A DNA stretch of 64,000 bases from Aureobasidium sp. EXF-3400 (GCA_024195585.1 SWBL01000137.1:1-64000); one strand, 5' to 3'; counted from the first letter of the stretch, positions 1-12,761 are shown. Notes: generated by a model not told the origin, from the letters alone. Program-made: numbers and translations.

Positions 1-762
1 ATGTAAAGCAGTATGACAAAGCACGGAACTAGCGATGGACAGCTCATGCCTCCACCAGGGCGAATAGCTTAAGAATATCAAATCAAATCAAATCAAATCT
101 TGTATAGGAGTTGTTCTCCGTACATTCGCATAGTGACAGCATCCACATATGGTTGCAAGGGGTACCATGCATCTTGGCGGTAAATTGGTGTCGTGAACTT
201 GTACATCCAATGTTGAGTCAATCGACATGTCATATAGTGCTTCCACCACCCTCATTGGTAATTGATCATCTCACATCCATTCTTGCTACACAATCAAGAC
301 CGAACAGACATGCCATTGTACTTCGTCCAGAAAGTCAGACTACCCGAGAAAACCCTCCAAACTGTTTGAAAACTGTCGATCAAATCCTTAGGTACTGGAA
401 AACCGCTCTCACCACGCGATCTAACCCGCGCTTGCCATGACTGCTTTCTCCAATCCAAAAATCAAACTATCCCGCAAACCAGGTCCTGGATCAGGCCAAT
501 GCACCACGCACTCCTTGCATATGATATCAACAACCTGAAGTACAACACGAGCTATGACGAAGCTATACATGTTCATGAGTTCCTTTGGTTGACCCAATCG
601 TAGAAAGATCGTTCGTTGAGGTCTGATGTGTTGAGAGCAATACGTGAAGCTGTGCAGGAATCAAATAAACACAACCAGAAAGCTCAAGAAATGTGAGAAG
701 ATAGAAAATGTTGGTCGTTTGATCTATTTTATCTGCTATCACCACCCCAATAACCCATTGTT
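1..762. other. Intergenic, no gene supported
   Basis: The left edge of the window holds only short open frames on both strands with no recognisable domain. The stretch lies downstream of the DOP1 stop codon at 763, so its right part is probably DOP1 3' UTR and terminator. A short pentanucleotide repeat sits at 78-97. Confidence 0.5.
78..97. repeat. Short tandem repeat (TCAAA)4
   Basis: Four perfect copies of TCAAA run in tandem, read directly from the sequence. This is a small microsatellite in non-coding DNA with no evident function. Confidence 0.7.
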
Positions 763-3700
763 TCAAGCCATAGTACTCTCATCCAAGATATCGTCCAGCA
801 AATTCCGTCTACAGAACTCTATATCTGGTGCACCCATGCTATACGTAGCCTCGTATGAGAACATACTCAACTGGCTAAAGAAAGGCTGCAATACACTTCG
901 CAAAAAGTCGTCTTTGGCCATCGCCTTTGTGTCTGCGCCATCCATGACTGAACCACCCAAGAACGGTCTTCTTGCACCCGCTTCACCAGGTGTGCTGTTG
1001 GAAACGTTTTGCGGCGTGAAGGTGGAATGCTCAGAGTTTTCCATGCCTAAAGCTTCGGCAGCTTCGTCGGTCAGAGCGACCGGGTTGAGGTCGACGGGTC
1101 GGTATACGGCATCGATGGTGTCGGTGATATAGAGCCATTCGTGCAATTGGAACTCGTCTGGCGATAGTGTAGTGAGTAGATCGAGGAGTTTGCAGGCTTG
1201 CAAGAGCGAGAGGTTGCTGTAGGTCTCTTGATCGTGGCCGCCGGGCAAGCATGTCGTGATAGCCTTTTGCAGATTTGAGTTGAGGACTGGCCAGACAGCA
1301 GACAGATGTATTGGGGAGAAGGAGAGCACCATCGCTCGGAAGACCATGAAGACTTCTGCTCTGGTGGTGGATGATGGCGAGGAAGAGGAATCGGCGGTAC
1401 ACAGATCCACAAGTTTGTCCAAGATTTGCGTCAGGTTACCTACAAAAGTGTCTTGTTCGCAGGCAAGCATGAGGAGCATTGTTTTTCTCAGAGTAAGCTG
1501 CGTCCTTCGATCAGCTTCGAGACGTGCTGCGTTGGCACCCACGCCAAACATAATGCCGGCCGTCGAAGGAGCGGTGATCTTAGACAGAAGCTCAGGAAGA
1601 CGGTCCTTGTCACTGAGCGCCCACTTGCGCAACACAGGATACCACCCATCGTTCATCAGTTCTGCAGAGCACATCAACAGTCGAGGATTGTTGAAGGCAT
1701 CTGCAATGTCCTTCTTCCAGTGCTTGGAGGTCGGTCCCTGCTGAGCGATATGTTCGAAAAGCTTCAATAAATCTTTGTTGACGTTTTCAGGGAATGCCTT
1801 TGCATGCGAAGCTGGTGTCATAACATTGCTCGAAATGGTGTTAACAGCAGTCTGAACTCTGTCATTACTTTGCAGGATGACCGAGAGCTTGGGTGTGACA
1901 TAGAGAAGACTCTGAACAAGATCACCTGCTCCACTCGGAAGTTGCGATCCAGACGCCGGAGTTTCGAGAATGTTGCCAAGTGGTCGTGCAGTGAATGTGG
2001 CGGTCAGCAACCGGAGGAAGATATCACCTAACTCGCGGCGCATTTTACGCAGTTCACCGAAGTTAGTGTTGTCAATCTTCTCAGCGAGCAAAACTGTAAA
2101 CTCCAAAAGTGATGGCAATATCTGTCTGTGAGGCAAGGGGTTTGATAGCACGTCTCTCAGAAAGATTGTACACTCGCTCCATATTTCGTCGGTAGCGTCG
2201 TCTTCGATTGCGCGTGCATAGCTGAGCAAGAAAGCTGCCACTTCAGCTGTAGACAGATCAGAGGTCAAGCTTGACCTGCGCCCAGTGTCCAAAACATCAA
2301 TATTTGTGCGACTGTAGAGAGCATTTATGATGACAGGTACTGTGTTCTTGGGTCGGGATCCATCTAAGACCAGTAGCAGACTGAAGACGGCTGCGGATTC
2401 GGCTTCTTGAGATGGCTTGGGTCTAGACCATATAAGTGCCAGTGTTTCGAGGCATTCCAGTTCTTCGGCCGCGAAGAGATTCTCAAGGATCTTTCTCGTG
2501 CGATTCCTCAACTTGAGAGCATTAAGTGAAGTAGTTGCCGCACATGTAGTGTCTGATCGGCCACTTTCATTGCTCGCCCATGCCCAGATGGAAAAGCAAA
2601 TCCGAATAGCGTCTTGGAATGACAATATCATGGTAAGTCTGCTGTTAATGCGACTGGTCTTACTTGGAGGTGCGTGCTGTCCATCTTGTGCAAAGACACC
2701 AGAAATGTTACCGAAGAAGCCTTGCGAAGGTTCTGGTGACTTTGTCACTGGGCTAATAATTTCTTCACTCTGGAATTGGCGATGAACGTGGGCAAGGACG
2801 AGTTCAAGCCCATGTAACAGTGCAGATAGTGTTGATATAGGCACTGACTCGATCCTTTCATGTGTCGAGTGCGAGATGTGCTTCACATAACGGAAAGCAG
2901 CTGAGACTTGTTTGCAAATGCACTCGACGAGCGGCAATAAGTTCGCAAAGACTGCATCTGCATAGAGCGGCAAGACCTGATCGAGGAATTCGACCCAATG
3001 TTCGAGAAACAGACGACTCGATGGTGACGACAGACCAGTGCGGAGGCAGCTCAAGAGCTCCGGTGGCGGAGTAGAGACCACTCGTTGTGGTAATTTCTCT
3101 GGTACTTCAATGGTAAGCGAAGGCCGATGAGAGGCAAGTGGACTCCGAGGCGGTGCAAACGTGCTCTGCATTGGTACTGCTCGTAGTTTGAGAGCTTTGG
3201 ATATCGTTTCGAGGTAGACAGTCTGTAGCGCTCCGATCGGACCCTTCAGAGCTTTGCTCAGTGTGGCAATCAGTGCATCATCAACCTCCATCTGCTTCAT
3301 GACAGAAACATAGGGACACCCTAGCAGTGTCTGAAGCACAGTCAAAGAGGCGTGCTGCAGAGACTGTGGAACTGTGCATCCTTGCAGGGCGAGCGTCTTT
3401 AAGCACATTCCCGAAAGGAACTCTATAGCATCGGTCTTTGGATTCTCGTTCTTTGGGTTGCTCGAGAAGCCAAATTGGAGATTCGAGAGCGTGAGCCACG
3501 TGTGCTCATTGGGACTGCGCAGGAGATTTCGCAAGTGTTGAAAGCAGAAGAATACACCATCCAGACTTTGCTCTGCATTCCTTTTTGTTCGAGGCCGAGC
3601 CTCTTTCTTGCCTGCTTCGTGAGCGAAGCTGTTCATATCTTGCTGTAGCTTGGAACATATAATGTAAAACACTCTGTCGAGACTCGAAAGACTCTGCAGC

Positions 3701-6325
3701 CATGAACGGACAACGTCAGCAGCACCTGTACCCTCAGCGCTCAGTGAGTCCAAGAGCAGTAGTAAAGGTCTGGTCAAAACCCTCTCGGGGTCGAGGTCAC
3801 TACCAAGCTCACCAGAGGTAGGCATGACGCTGGATCTACGAGATAAAGGCCTTCCAGACCCTTCTGATCTTGGATTGAAGCTCTGCATGGTATGCTCCCA
3901 AAGGACAGTGAATCTCGAAGCTATTTCTGGACCATCGATCTCGGATTGGTCACTGACGAGCAATGCTAAACGTGCTTCAACCTGATGTTCAGCTTTGGTC
4001 AAATTTTCCAGCTGCCATATCAATCGTACTGCCTCAACATGATACTTGGGCCTGAATGGCGAGAGATGATGCCAGATACCGTTGAGAACATTGGTCTGAA
4101 GATCCATGATTTGTGCGTGACTGAAATACTGCGACTGGCTCCCAGAGACACTGGCGACTATCACCGACATGATAGAGCTGATGACCAAGAACGATGATTG
4201 CTCGGTAGTAGAGTCTTGTAACAGGCTATCTTTGTCAAGTGCTTGTTTGAAGGTGTCGTAAATGTCTGCATTGCGGAAGGCCTGTGAGTTCGGTGTCTTT
4301 GTGATGATGCTGACGAAACAATCTGTGATCAGACCTAGCTGGTTCGTCAAGACATTTAATGACAAGGTCAACCTCAAAACTTCGACGACACTCTGCAGTA
4401 TGTACTCAGCAGTACTCCGGCGATCGAGCCTCTCGATATCAGGAAAGTTGTCTTCAAAGTCCTCTCTGGTGTACTGCTGTGTAAGTGACTTAACCATCGA
4501 GGAGCAACTTTTGGATTGCCATGAAGAACGAGAGAGACCGTCTTTCTCCTCTTGTCCGAACGCACGTGGAGGTAGGAGCCGTAATAGTCGTTGTGCGAAG
4601 CTTAGCACAAGGACCATAAAGCGTTCTGATTCATCCTGCTTCTCACTCAGAACGGAGGCTAAGCGGGCAAAAAGAATGAGGAGAGTGTTTGGGATGTGCC
4701 TTAGAAGCATCTCCTCGTCATGCACATCGAAGCGGTCCATGACGAAGTGTAGAAACTCGAGACCACGCAACGACTCCTTTTCCGCAGAACGTCGCGAGCC
4801 AAAGGAAGCCAACAGCACACTGACCAGGCGTGACCATATCAGACTGCTCTCAACGCCATCAAAGAAAAGGCTAGCACTGCGAACGACCTCTTCAAGTTGT
4901 GCCGGTGAGCTAGTATGACTATACTCATATGCATTTCTGAGGGCAGGAAGCAGAACCTTTGGTACGATCAAGCCGCCAACTTCCCAACGGTCCATCAAGG
5001 ATAAGCATACGCGGAAGGGCCTCGCGCGGCTTGTTGGATTGAGATTCTGTTGAGCAAGCATGTCCATGATACTCTTTTCGAGAGATGTTGCACCATGTTT
5101 CTGGAAATATAGAGCCTGTTTCTGAGAGAGATTACCACGAGAGTCTGTCGGGGAGAGAGGGGCACCATCTTCGAGCTCAGAAGCCGTCGAATCAGGCCCG
5201 AGGAACCATGACCACAGTCTTCGGTTTAGACTCATGTCTCTCCTCAATACACAATTGGCAGCAGCGGTAGTGATCAGCACCATGTCTTTTGATCTGATAT
5301 GATTGCGGAAGACAGGTGAACGGAGAGGCAAGTGCGTGACGAGTAGATCGAGGAAACCACGCTGCACAAGAATCTGCGAGTCCTGAAGACCGGCAGCGAA
5401 ACAACGCACCAGCAGACCAGGCTCAGGATTAATAGCAGCTTGTGCAGCCAGGGGAAGGTTGCTATCTTCAACCTGACTCGAGTCGGTAGATCGATCTGAT
5501 GGAGTGAAGTTGGGAAGTTTACGAGCCAGGAAAGCCAAAGCCCCCTGCCTGCGAGATGGGTTCGTGATTACAGCAAGGAAGAAGCACTGCCAGAAGTAGC
5601 CATCCTTTCCTTCGGTATCTGAGCCATCTTCGATATCGCGAGAAGAGGACTTTCGCAAGATATCAAGGATGCGAAAAGCTCGGTCAAAGTCCTCACTTGT
5701 TTCATCTTCGATACCGGGCAACAATGACAGGATCAGAGACTTTGTAGCAGGGCGAATGTGTTCCGAATCTAGCTTCAAGATGTGGTCCTCGACGATCGAG
5801 TAGAAGATGGGCCGTACGGATAGAGAGGCGAAGGACAAGACGGGAACCAAGCCAGGCAGATATACATGTAGCGTTTGACCAAGCGAGGGAGGAGGGAGGA
5901 AGGAGAAGATGGTGGCATAGACGTCAAGAGCCTTTTGATGGACACCAGAGGGCAGAGCAGGGTTGAGACACTGTGCCAGACGTAGGGCGACATTGTGGGC
6001 GTGAGGGAGATATTCAAGGTTCGGTGGAGGAGGGTGGAGGGCCTTCTGTAGGCGGGCCAGAAAGGCAATATAGTCGGCCCATTCCTGCTGGGCATTGTCG
6101 AAGGACGAGAGAGCACGTTCTATAGAAGTGGCATAGCGTCGAGTGGTCTTATCTTTTTGGGCGACAGCTACTCGTGCATACAGTCAGTGACAATGGTTCG
6201 GCGACAGGAGGCACGCAAACGCACATACCGTCCTCGACGCGGCGAGGAGCACGGAGGGCGGGTGAGGAGCGTCCCGTACTCAGCGGCGACACTGATCGCC
6301 GACCATCACCGGGTTCAAATGGCAT
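763..6325 (-). CDS. DOP1: DOP1/Dopey family protein, Golgi-endosome traffic
   Basis: This is a very large protein, 1833 aa as modelled. The ATG at 6325 opens a 97-nt exon. An intron at 6168-6228 (GTATGT...TAG) joins it in frame to a single long exon ending at 763. After the junction the protein reads QQEWADYIAFLARLQKAL and LAQCLNPALPSGVHQKALDVY, the hallmark of the Dopey N-terminal domain. LLPGIEDETSEDFDR follows, also characteristic. The remainder is helical-repeat-like with a low-complexity Ser patch. In yeast and Aspergillus (DopA) the family works with Mon2 and the flippase Neo1 in traffic between Golgi and endosomes. The length matches fungal DOP1. The start is supported by frame and family, but the first 32 residues are poorly conserved. 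The gene is divergent from the TLDc gene. Confidence 0.93.
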
Positions 6326-6769
6326 TTTCAACCAAAAACATGGAAGTTAAAATGCCCGATGCTATTGTTGTTCGGTGTATTGCTGTATAGACTCGCGCTT
6401 GGCGTGGGGGAGACGTGGCTGCTTCAGGTACGCGTCTGATAATATTTCTATTTTGGACAAGCATTGACAATCCTCACGTCGATCAGATGTGGGAAGAGAT
6501 GGTTTGAGCAAGCCGATCATACAGGATACACTCGGTGTGAATGCCGAACACAGGAGGTATCGAAAGTATTCGTGTTCCAATGCTTGTAAGCACCGAGGCT
6601 CTTGGTTGCCAGGAGAAGGAGCGCGTTGAGTTCTGTCATGACTGAGGAAGGCACGCACGTCACCGGCTTTCTCTCTGACATAACAAGATCGAAATTAATA
6701 AAAAGCAGTGTTCACCAACTGCCATATTTGTGAAACTGACTAGGGAAGAATTCCCTTTTCTCCACTGTC
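6326..6769. other. Divergent intergenic region DOP1 / TLDc gene
   Basis: This 444-bp stretch separates two head-to-head genes and must contain both promoters and 5' UTRs. Short open frames on both strands show no domain. I see no clear TATA box or repeated motif. Confidence 0.5.
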
Positions 6770-7888
6770 ATGCAACATTCATCCAAGTCTCCTTCACCTA
6801 CTCGCCCTCGTTCTCGTTCTCGCTCTCCCTCTCTAGACGAATCCTCCTCGGCCCTCGACACGCGTGACACGACCTTGCTATCAGACGACAACGACGATCC
6901 TCAGCGCAGAGATAGTGGCAGCGACAAGAACGAATCAGGCTTCTTCCATCATATCACTTACCCCGTATCATACACCCTCAGTGGCCTCCTCCGCCGTCTC
7001 AGCGCAGACGAAGCTCCTACGCCCCTCGCTCGTGCCCTGTCTGCGAACTACAACGGCGCCATGAGCCCCTCTGCCACCCTGTTCGACGCTCCCAAGCGCC
7101 GTCTCTCGCCTTTCCAGCCTCCGCCCTTGACTCCTTTGACCTTGTTCGGCTACAGAGATGGCACACCGCTACCCAGTCGTCTGTTGGAGAAGGCCCTGGC
7201 AGAAGAGATTCGCTTGCTGATGCCGCCACGAGTCCAACTTGTCGATGAGTGGAAGCTCATCTACTCTCTCGAGCAAAATGGCACATCTTTGGCCAGTCTA
7301 TACAACTTGGCCAACGAATACAGAGGGAAAAGAGGTGGCTTTGTCTTGGTAGTTCGAGATGCCAGCCAAGGGGTGAGTCTTGACGCACCCGTCATATCTC
7401 ATACCAGTACTGACACTACGCTACAGGTCTTCGGCGCATATCTTTCCGACCCACCCCAGTCTCATCCTCATTACTACGGCACGGGCGAGTGTTTCTTGTG
7501 GAGCGCTTTCCGTCTTCCTTCTATGCCCGATCTTTCATCCTTGCCCCCACCTCCGTCTGCCGACACCACACACATGCAGCGCAGCACAACAATCGCTACC
7601 ACAACCAAGAAGCCTTCCCTGGCTCCTTCGTCGAGAAGTGGTACATCCACACCCGACAAAATTCGTTTCAAGGCTTTCCCTTACACAGGCGAAAACGATT
7701 ACACAATTTTCTGTCAGCAAGGCTTCTTGAGTGTTGGAGGTGGCGATGGTCACTACGGACTCTGGCTAGACAACAATTTGGCCAGAGGCGTCAGTTCACC
7801 TTGTCCCACCTTCGGCAACGCACGTCTGAGTGATGAGGGTGAGAAGTTCGGAGTCCTTGGTGTCGAGCTGTGGTATATTGGCTCTTGA
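6770..7888 (+). CDS. OXR1: TLDc-domain protein, OXR1-like (oxidation resistance)
   Basis: The protein is 354 aa if the intron at 7373-7426 is removed, or 372 aa if it is retained. The N-terminal 130 residues are Ser/Pro/Arg-rich and look disordered. The TLDc domain runs from about residue 135 to the C-terminus: TPLPSRLLEKALAEEIRLLMPPR, then VDEWKLIYSLEQNGTSLASL, VFGAYLSDPP, GECFLWSAFRL, and the terminal GLWLDNNLARGVSSPCPTFGN with GVELWYIGS. Proteins of this family protect against oxidative damage, and some bind the V-ATPase. The 54-nt intron (GTGAGT...CAG, phase 0) has no stop codon, so retention would insert 18 residues before VFGAYL. TLDc alignment favours splicing. A Ser/Thr-rich insert interrupts the domain at about residues 235-285. 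Confidence 0.9.
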   Translation: MQHSSKSPSPTRPRSRSRSPSLDESSSALDTRDTTLLSDDNDDPQRRDSGSDKNESGFFHHITYPVSYTLSGLLRRLSADEAPTPLARALSANYNGAMSPSATLFDAPKRRLSPFQPPPLTPLTLFGYRDGTPLPSRLLEKALAEEIRLLMPPRVQLVDEWKLIYSLEQNGTSLASLYNLANEYRGKRGGFVLVVRDASQGVSLDAPVISHTSTDTTLQVFGAYLSDPPQSHPHYYGTGECFLWSAFRLPSMPDLSSLPPPPSADTTHMQRSTTIATTTKKPSLAPSSRSGTSTPDKIRFKAFPYTGENDYTIFCQQGFLSVGGGDGHYGLWLDNNLARGVSSPCPTFGNARLSDEGEKFGVLGVELWYIGS

Positions 7889-9015
7889 TCGAGATGAAGT
7901 CCTGTGACCTCTGTATCGCGTGTCATCTCCGGGCTGCACGCATCCCAGCAAACATCTTGACCGAACAAGCTGGCAAGTCTTGTGCGCAATTGCTCTTGAA
8001 AAATCGAGCAAGCGTACCACAAATCCTGCAATCGACGGCTGCGTGTGACGCGATGGAAATACTCAATGATTTCCACTCGATGATCGCTCTGTCGGCAATT
8101 CGCAAGAGTTATCAATCTAGAAAACAATGGACACTGACCGACCAGTCAAGGAGCCCGCTTCCGGAACCATCTACGGACGGTGCGAATGACTCGCCCAGCT
8201 TTGATTCCAGTGGCTTCATTGTCATTGACTTGGAACATCCTCCGCCTAGCTATCAAAAGGGGAGTCGACCGTCGCACTCTGTGCCAGTCTCTTAGATGAA
8301 GCCGAACTGCTCTAGAATACACTACCAACGGATTTGCCGAGAGAGCCGTTGAATCTAGCTCTGCAACATCCGAATTTATCAAGAGAACAGGGCTGGCTGG
8401 AGCATCAACAGCTCATTCACAAGAGACACGCAAATATGTCTTCAGATGTTCTTCTCTTGCGCTTCATACTAGTACTGCTTGTTCTTCTTGCTGCAAGAAA
8501 TTTTCGCGCGAAGATAGTCAAGCATACAGCATCTTGGGCTGGCTTGCAAAAATCTGCAGTACGACGACACGCAATTAAGAACGATCCTCCAAGCCGAACA
8601 TACAACGTTCTCGACCTCGAATGGATCTTTTGTAGAATCGATATATGGTTACCTGATTGGGAAAGAGCTAAACCTGAAGAACGCAGGGCTGGAGATTTTA
8701 ACGGTCTTTAATCCGACTTTCAACGGTCTTCCTCCCAATTTACTGCATCAAACCCGTATGGCTTTCCTGAGACACTCTACCTTTATTGATAGCGTACGGT
8801 ACATCGCTCTGCCGGCAACGGTGAAAATGGTCTCTCGTATGCTGGTGACAGGGAGGCGTCGCTGCGAAATATAACAGCACAATGGCCCGCCAGGTAGGAT
8901 CTGTAGCCCTTTTGCTCGCCGCTCATCTGCTTCATATCGCGTCAATTCATTGCACTATCTGATCCATACAGTCATTCATTTACGAGAAGTCGAGTATACT
9001 TAGTAAAAAGCAGCG
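7889..9015. other. Intergenic, weak small open frame only
   Basis: No recognisable gene lies in these 1.1 kb. The only frame of note is ATG 8436 to stop 8711 (+, 91 aa), which begins with a hydrophobic segment (LLLRFILVLLVLLAA) that could be a signal anchor. It has no known homology in my reading and no supporting context. I do not call it a gene. Confidence 0.4.
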
Positions 9016-11369
9016 ATGCGCGCGTCGAGTATTCTTGTGCCCGTGGCGGCTGCCGGCATGGTCGCCGGCTCACCTTTGGACTTCCAAGAGCGAGCAGCCA
9101 ATACTTGCACAATCAAGAGTATTCAGTCTGTGGTCACCAAACTGAGTCCTTCTGTTGCCACTCCCTACTGCCAATCTCTCCTCAAGATTTCTACAAAGAC
9201 AGTGAACAAGACCATCAAAGCCCCAACTCCATCGAAACATGTCGTCACAGCGACTGTATCCAGGACAGTCACTTCGACCGCGTAAGTTGGATTGCATATC
9301 TTGGAAAGAGAGAAATCATGTTAACACGGAGTAGGAGAGTTACGAAGAACGTCACATCCACGACATCTAGCTCGTTCAACGCATCGGACACAAGGATCAA
9401 AACCAGCAAGAGCACAAGCACATCCAGCAAGAAAAGCAGCAGTTCTGTCAAAACTAGCAGCAGTTCTAGCAAGATCAGTAGCAGTAGTAAAACTACCAGT
9501 AGCTCTTCGATTTCACCATCCTCGACATCGTCACGATCGAGCTCGGCTCCAAAGATCCTGTCATCAACTTCGCCAACGCAATCTTCCATTCGTACTCTGG
9601 TTTCGTCGACAAGCAGCAACAAATCATCATCAAGCATGACCTCATCGAGTACATCAAGCAGTGTCCGCTCAGCCTCGCCATCATCTTCTGGTAATATTGG
9701 AAGTTCGATATCGCTTTCGTCAAGCAGTATTCGCTCTGGTTCTTCCTCTTTGTCTAGCCGACCCATCTCGAGCTCTTCGAGCATGGAGTCAATGTACAGC
9801 TCAAGCAGTTCGACCGAGGGAAGTCTACGCGCAAATGCCGTCTTGGCTACAGCTTCGGGCTCTTCATCTGACTCAGAGACTACTTCAAGCTCGAGCTTCA
9901 GCTCATCTTCATCGAACGTAGCATCTGCGTCAGTGTTGTCAACTAGCTCCGACTCGACGATCACATTGTCTTCGTCTGCAGCAGTAGCATCTGTGTCAAT
10001 GTCCGCAACTCATTCAAACTCGACGATCACACCGGCCTCAACTTTAGCAGTAGATGACTCCGTCTCGGAGACTGCTACAACCTCGACAACTTCTTCGTTC
10101 TCATCTTCAATTGTGGCTTCTGTGTCAATATCAAGCAGCAGTGAGTACCCGTCGTACTATCCAAATGCTACGAGCTCCACCAATGGAACTCTGTTCTCGA
10201 ACAAGACAACGACGAGTGTCAGCAGTACAGCATCATCCACAGGGTTTGCCAACTTGTCATCGAGCTCTGCAGCAGCCACTGGCGGTATGAGAAAGCGTGA
10301 CTTGGAAGAGCGCGCAGTGTCGAGCAAGAAGACATCGAGCGCAAAGAAAACAAGCGCGAAAAAGACGACAAGCACGAAGAAATCAACATCAACATCGGCA
10401 AAGAAACCTACAACCACCAAGAAGATGCAGATTGTGAAGAAGGCAACCACTACCCAAAAGTTATCAAGCACTAAGAAAGTCACTTCAACGAGCAAGAAGC
10501 CTACAAGCATACCAAAGATCAGCACCAGTTCGAAGAAGACAACAAGCACGAGCAAGCCCAGCTCAACCGGCTCCAAGAAGATTGTGACTAGTAGCAAGAA
10601 GACCACAAGTTCCTCTACATCAAAGAAGATCAGCAGCACGACATCGAAGAAAACTACCTCGAGCACAAGCTCTGTCAAGACATCGAGCGTTCCCGTCAAC
10701 AAAGGCCAACCTGCACAATTCAACGGCCTCAACAATGCACAGCAATCAGGCATTTGTAGCTGCTTGAACGTGCCGACTCCAACCTTTACCAGAAATGTCT
10801 ATGTGGACACTTTTACCACCGTGACTTCGACGGTCACTGCTGTAAAAACCCTTGTCAGCTCTACCACAACTACAGCATACCACACTGTAAGTCAACAAGA
10901 TATAAATAGACTGTCACATGATAACTAACAATATGAACAGGCAACTGCAAGCCCTGATCTCTTCTACATGCGAGCTTCAAGCAAGAGCGGGACATCAATC
11001 GATGGCCTCTACGCAGTGCTAGCAGGAGGCAGAGAACTCCTTGGCTTCACAGGCGACAAGACAGCAGCCAGCGAGTTCTTCTTCGCTCAACCCAACTTGC
11101 TCGTGGAATCTCAATCGAACTGGTTGGCCAACATCGAGGAGGGCAACTGGGTGTCGTCGTTTTGGATGAACTCGGTTGACCGTATGCATACTGTCAATGC
11201 GGTACCGTTGGATTGCCGTAATCAGGGTGGAGAGCTTTCGTGTACGAGTGGTGAGCTGGATCAGTTGTATTGGTGCTCGGTTTGGGGAACGACTTCGCTG
11301 GTTGTTGGACCTTCGACTTATGATAATGGGCTTTGCAAGCCCGTATCACTTGATATTGTAAAGGTTTAG
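9016..11369 (+). CDS. Secreted Ser/Lys-rich low-complexity protein
   Basis: This is a three-exon gene, 9016-9281, 9335-10886 and 10941-11369, with introns of 53 and 54 nt (GTAAGT...TAG and GTAAGT...CAG). It encodes 748 aa. The N-terminus MRASSILVPVAAAGMVAGS is a clear signal peptide. A long Ser-rich tract follows (about residues 95-400), then a dibasic KR at about 409 in GGMRKRDLEERAV that could be a Kex2-type site. Next comes a Lys/Ser/Thr tract (about 415-535) with SSKKTTS-like repeats. A C-terminal globular region contains several Cys (CSCLNVPTP, DCRNQGGELSC, LYWCSVWG). No GPI-anchor signal is visible. The Ser/Thr tracts are probably O-mannosylated, suggesting a wall or surface protein. 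I do not recognise the C-terminal domain. Confidence 0.8.
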
Positions 11370-11685
11370 GTGATGCCTGTAATGTTTAGTTAGATAGACA
11401 GTAATATGCCCAATTGATTTTCAGATTGAGGACATCAAGTGTCCAAGGCGAACATGGTATGCCTCAGGCTCCAAGGGCTCGAAGGTGTTCGGTCATCGGA
11501 GCTGTGGTGGTGCGGAGAAGTCGAGAGCTTCTCCAGGTTTCGCAGATCGCTCTTGGAGGAGTGGTCATAAGCCAAAACACGCCCAGCATCCGTCTTCCGC
11601 ATCCCGAACACACCTCATTGTCGCAAGCACCCAGGAACACTTCAATACTGTCTACGCAGCTACACATATTTCACAAACACACACA
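11370..11685. other. Intergenic region between secreted-protein gene and 11686 gene
   Basis: This short stretch between two plus-strand genes should hold the 3' end of the first and the promoter of the second. No motif stands out. Confidence 0.4.
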
Positions 11686-12233
11686 ATGGCTTCACGCGCA
11701 CTCTCGATGCCGGCCCGCCGCCTGGCCGCCAGCATGTCCACTCCCGCCATGACCCGTCGCAGCTTCCAGAGCTCAGCACGCCTGCTCGAAGTACCGGTTG
11801 GAGCAATGCCTGTCCGCAAACCCGTTGGCGCCTTCCGTGGAGGGTACGAAATATGTTCTCCTTCTACTCTTGCTGCCTTCTACCTTTCGATTTCCTTGCC
11901 TGGCCTATCTCCCGACTCCTGCCTCTTTTCCCTTCCGACTTCCCACTGTCGCGTGCACATGAGACTAACGTTGTAACTCAACAGTATTCTCGGATTCCTC
12001 TCTGGAGCCGTTTTGAGCGGTGGAGCTCTGTACTACTATGTCATTGACGAATACCGCGTCTCCAACGAACTCTTGACCGAAGACATTTACGTGAGCTGCT
12101 ATCCAAGCACCCATACCAACAATCAAGACGAAGAAGCAAAGACTAATCGCTTTGCGAAACACAGGCCCTTCAATCCGCTGTCTCACGCATAGAAGGCTAT
12201 GTCAAGTCGCTCGAGGAAAAGGTCCGCAAGTGA
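11686..12233 (+). CDS. Small predicted mitochondrial single-pass membrane protein
   Basis: Three exons, 11686-11843, 11985-12090 and 12165-12233, encode 110 aa. The introns are 141 nt (GTACGA...CAG) and 74 nt (GTGAGC...CAG). The N-terminal half is Arg/Ser/Ala-rich without acidic residues (RALSMPARRLAASMS, MTRRSFQSSARLL), as expected of a mitochondrial presequence. One membrane segment follows (ILGFLSGAVLSGGALYYYV), then a C-terminal amphipathic, coiled-coil-like helix (DIYALQSAVSRIEGYVKSLE). The layout resembles small inner-membrane assembly or scaffold proteins, but I cannot name a family. The exon model rests on good phases (2 and 0) and on the sensible protein it gives. Confidence 0.75.
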
Positions 12234-12761
12234 TTCTCCAACAAACACACCTCTTTACGCGCATACCTCTGCATTTCTTCGACGTCCTTTCTCGACCGCC
12301 CTTCTCGTATCCTCGCTGAGCTGCATCTCCCCTCAATCCGCGCCGATCGTCCCGCCAGCATCCATTTCCTTCCCTCGATCTCCGATTACGAAACCAAGCA
12401 AAGAAAGTCTCCACATCCTCCTTCTCTCCTTGTCTCCTCTTGCTCTTCCAAGCTACCTCCTTTTTGTACAACGAATCAGATATTTCCCTATCCGAAATGC
12501 AAAAATTCAATGTCCAAACTCCCATACCAATCGTCTCAGTAAAGAGAAGAATAAAGAGCCGAGGAACACACTTGATGCAAAGAAGAGGGTTACTTGTGGC
12601 AGAGTCAAGAGTGTCTGTAGTACATCTCGCTTGCAAGTCTATTTGCTCGCTGGAAATATTCTCAGCTGTTCATCTCTTGATCGTATATGAAACGTCACAC
12701 TAGTAGCTATGAAAATGCACAGTTCCTTCAACGGTCAGGAAGCGGCCACTGAGAGTGCTAA

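Noticed and set aside
8334..8711. Plus-strand small frame with a hydrophobic start
   Set aside because: Only the leader is suggestive; the remainder is unremarkable and nothing else supports expression.
9269..9964. Minus-strand 231-codon Glu/Leu/Asp-rich frame
   Set aside because: It is the complement of the Ser-codon-rich tract of the secreted protein, which automatically gives long antisense frames.
10157..10753. Minus-strand 198-codon Val/Leu/Phe-rich frame resembling a membrane protein
   Set aside because: It is antisense to the AAG/AGC-rich Lys/Ser tract; hydrophobicity comes from CTT/TTC codons, not from a gene.
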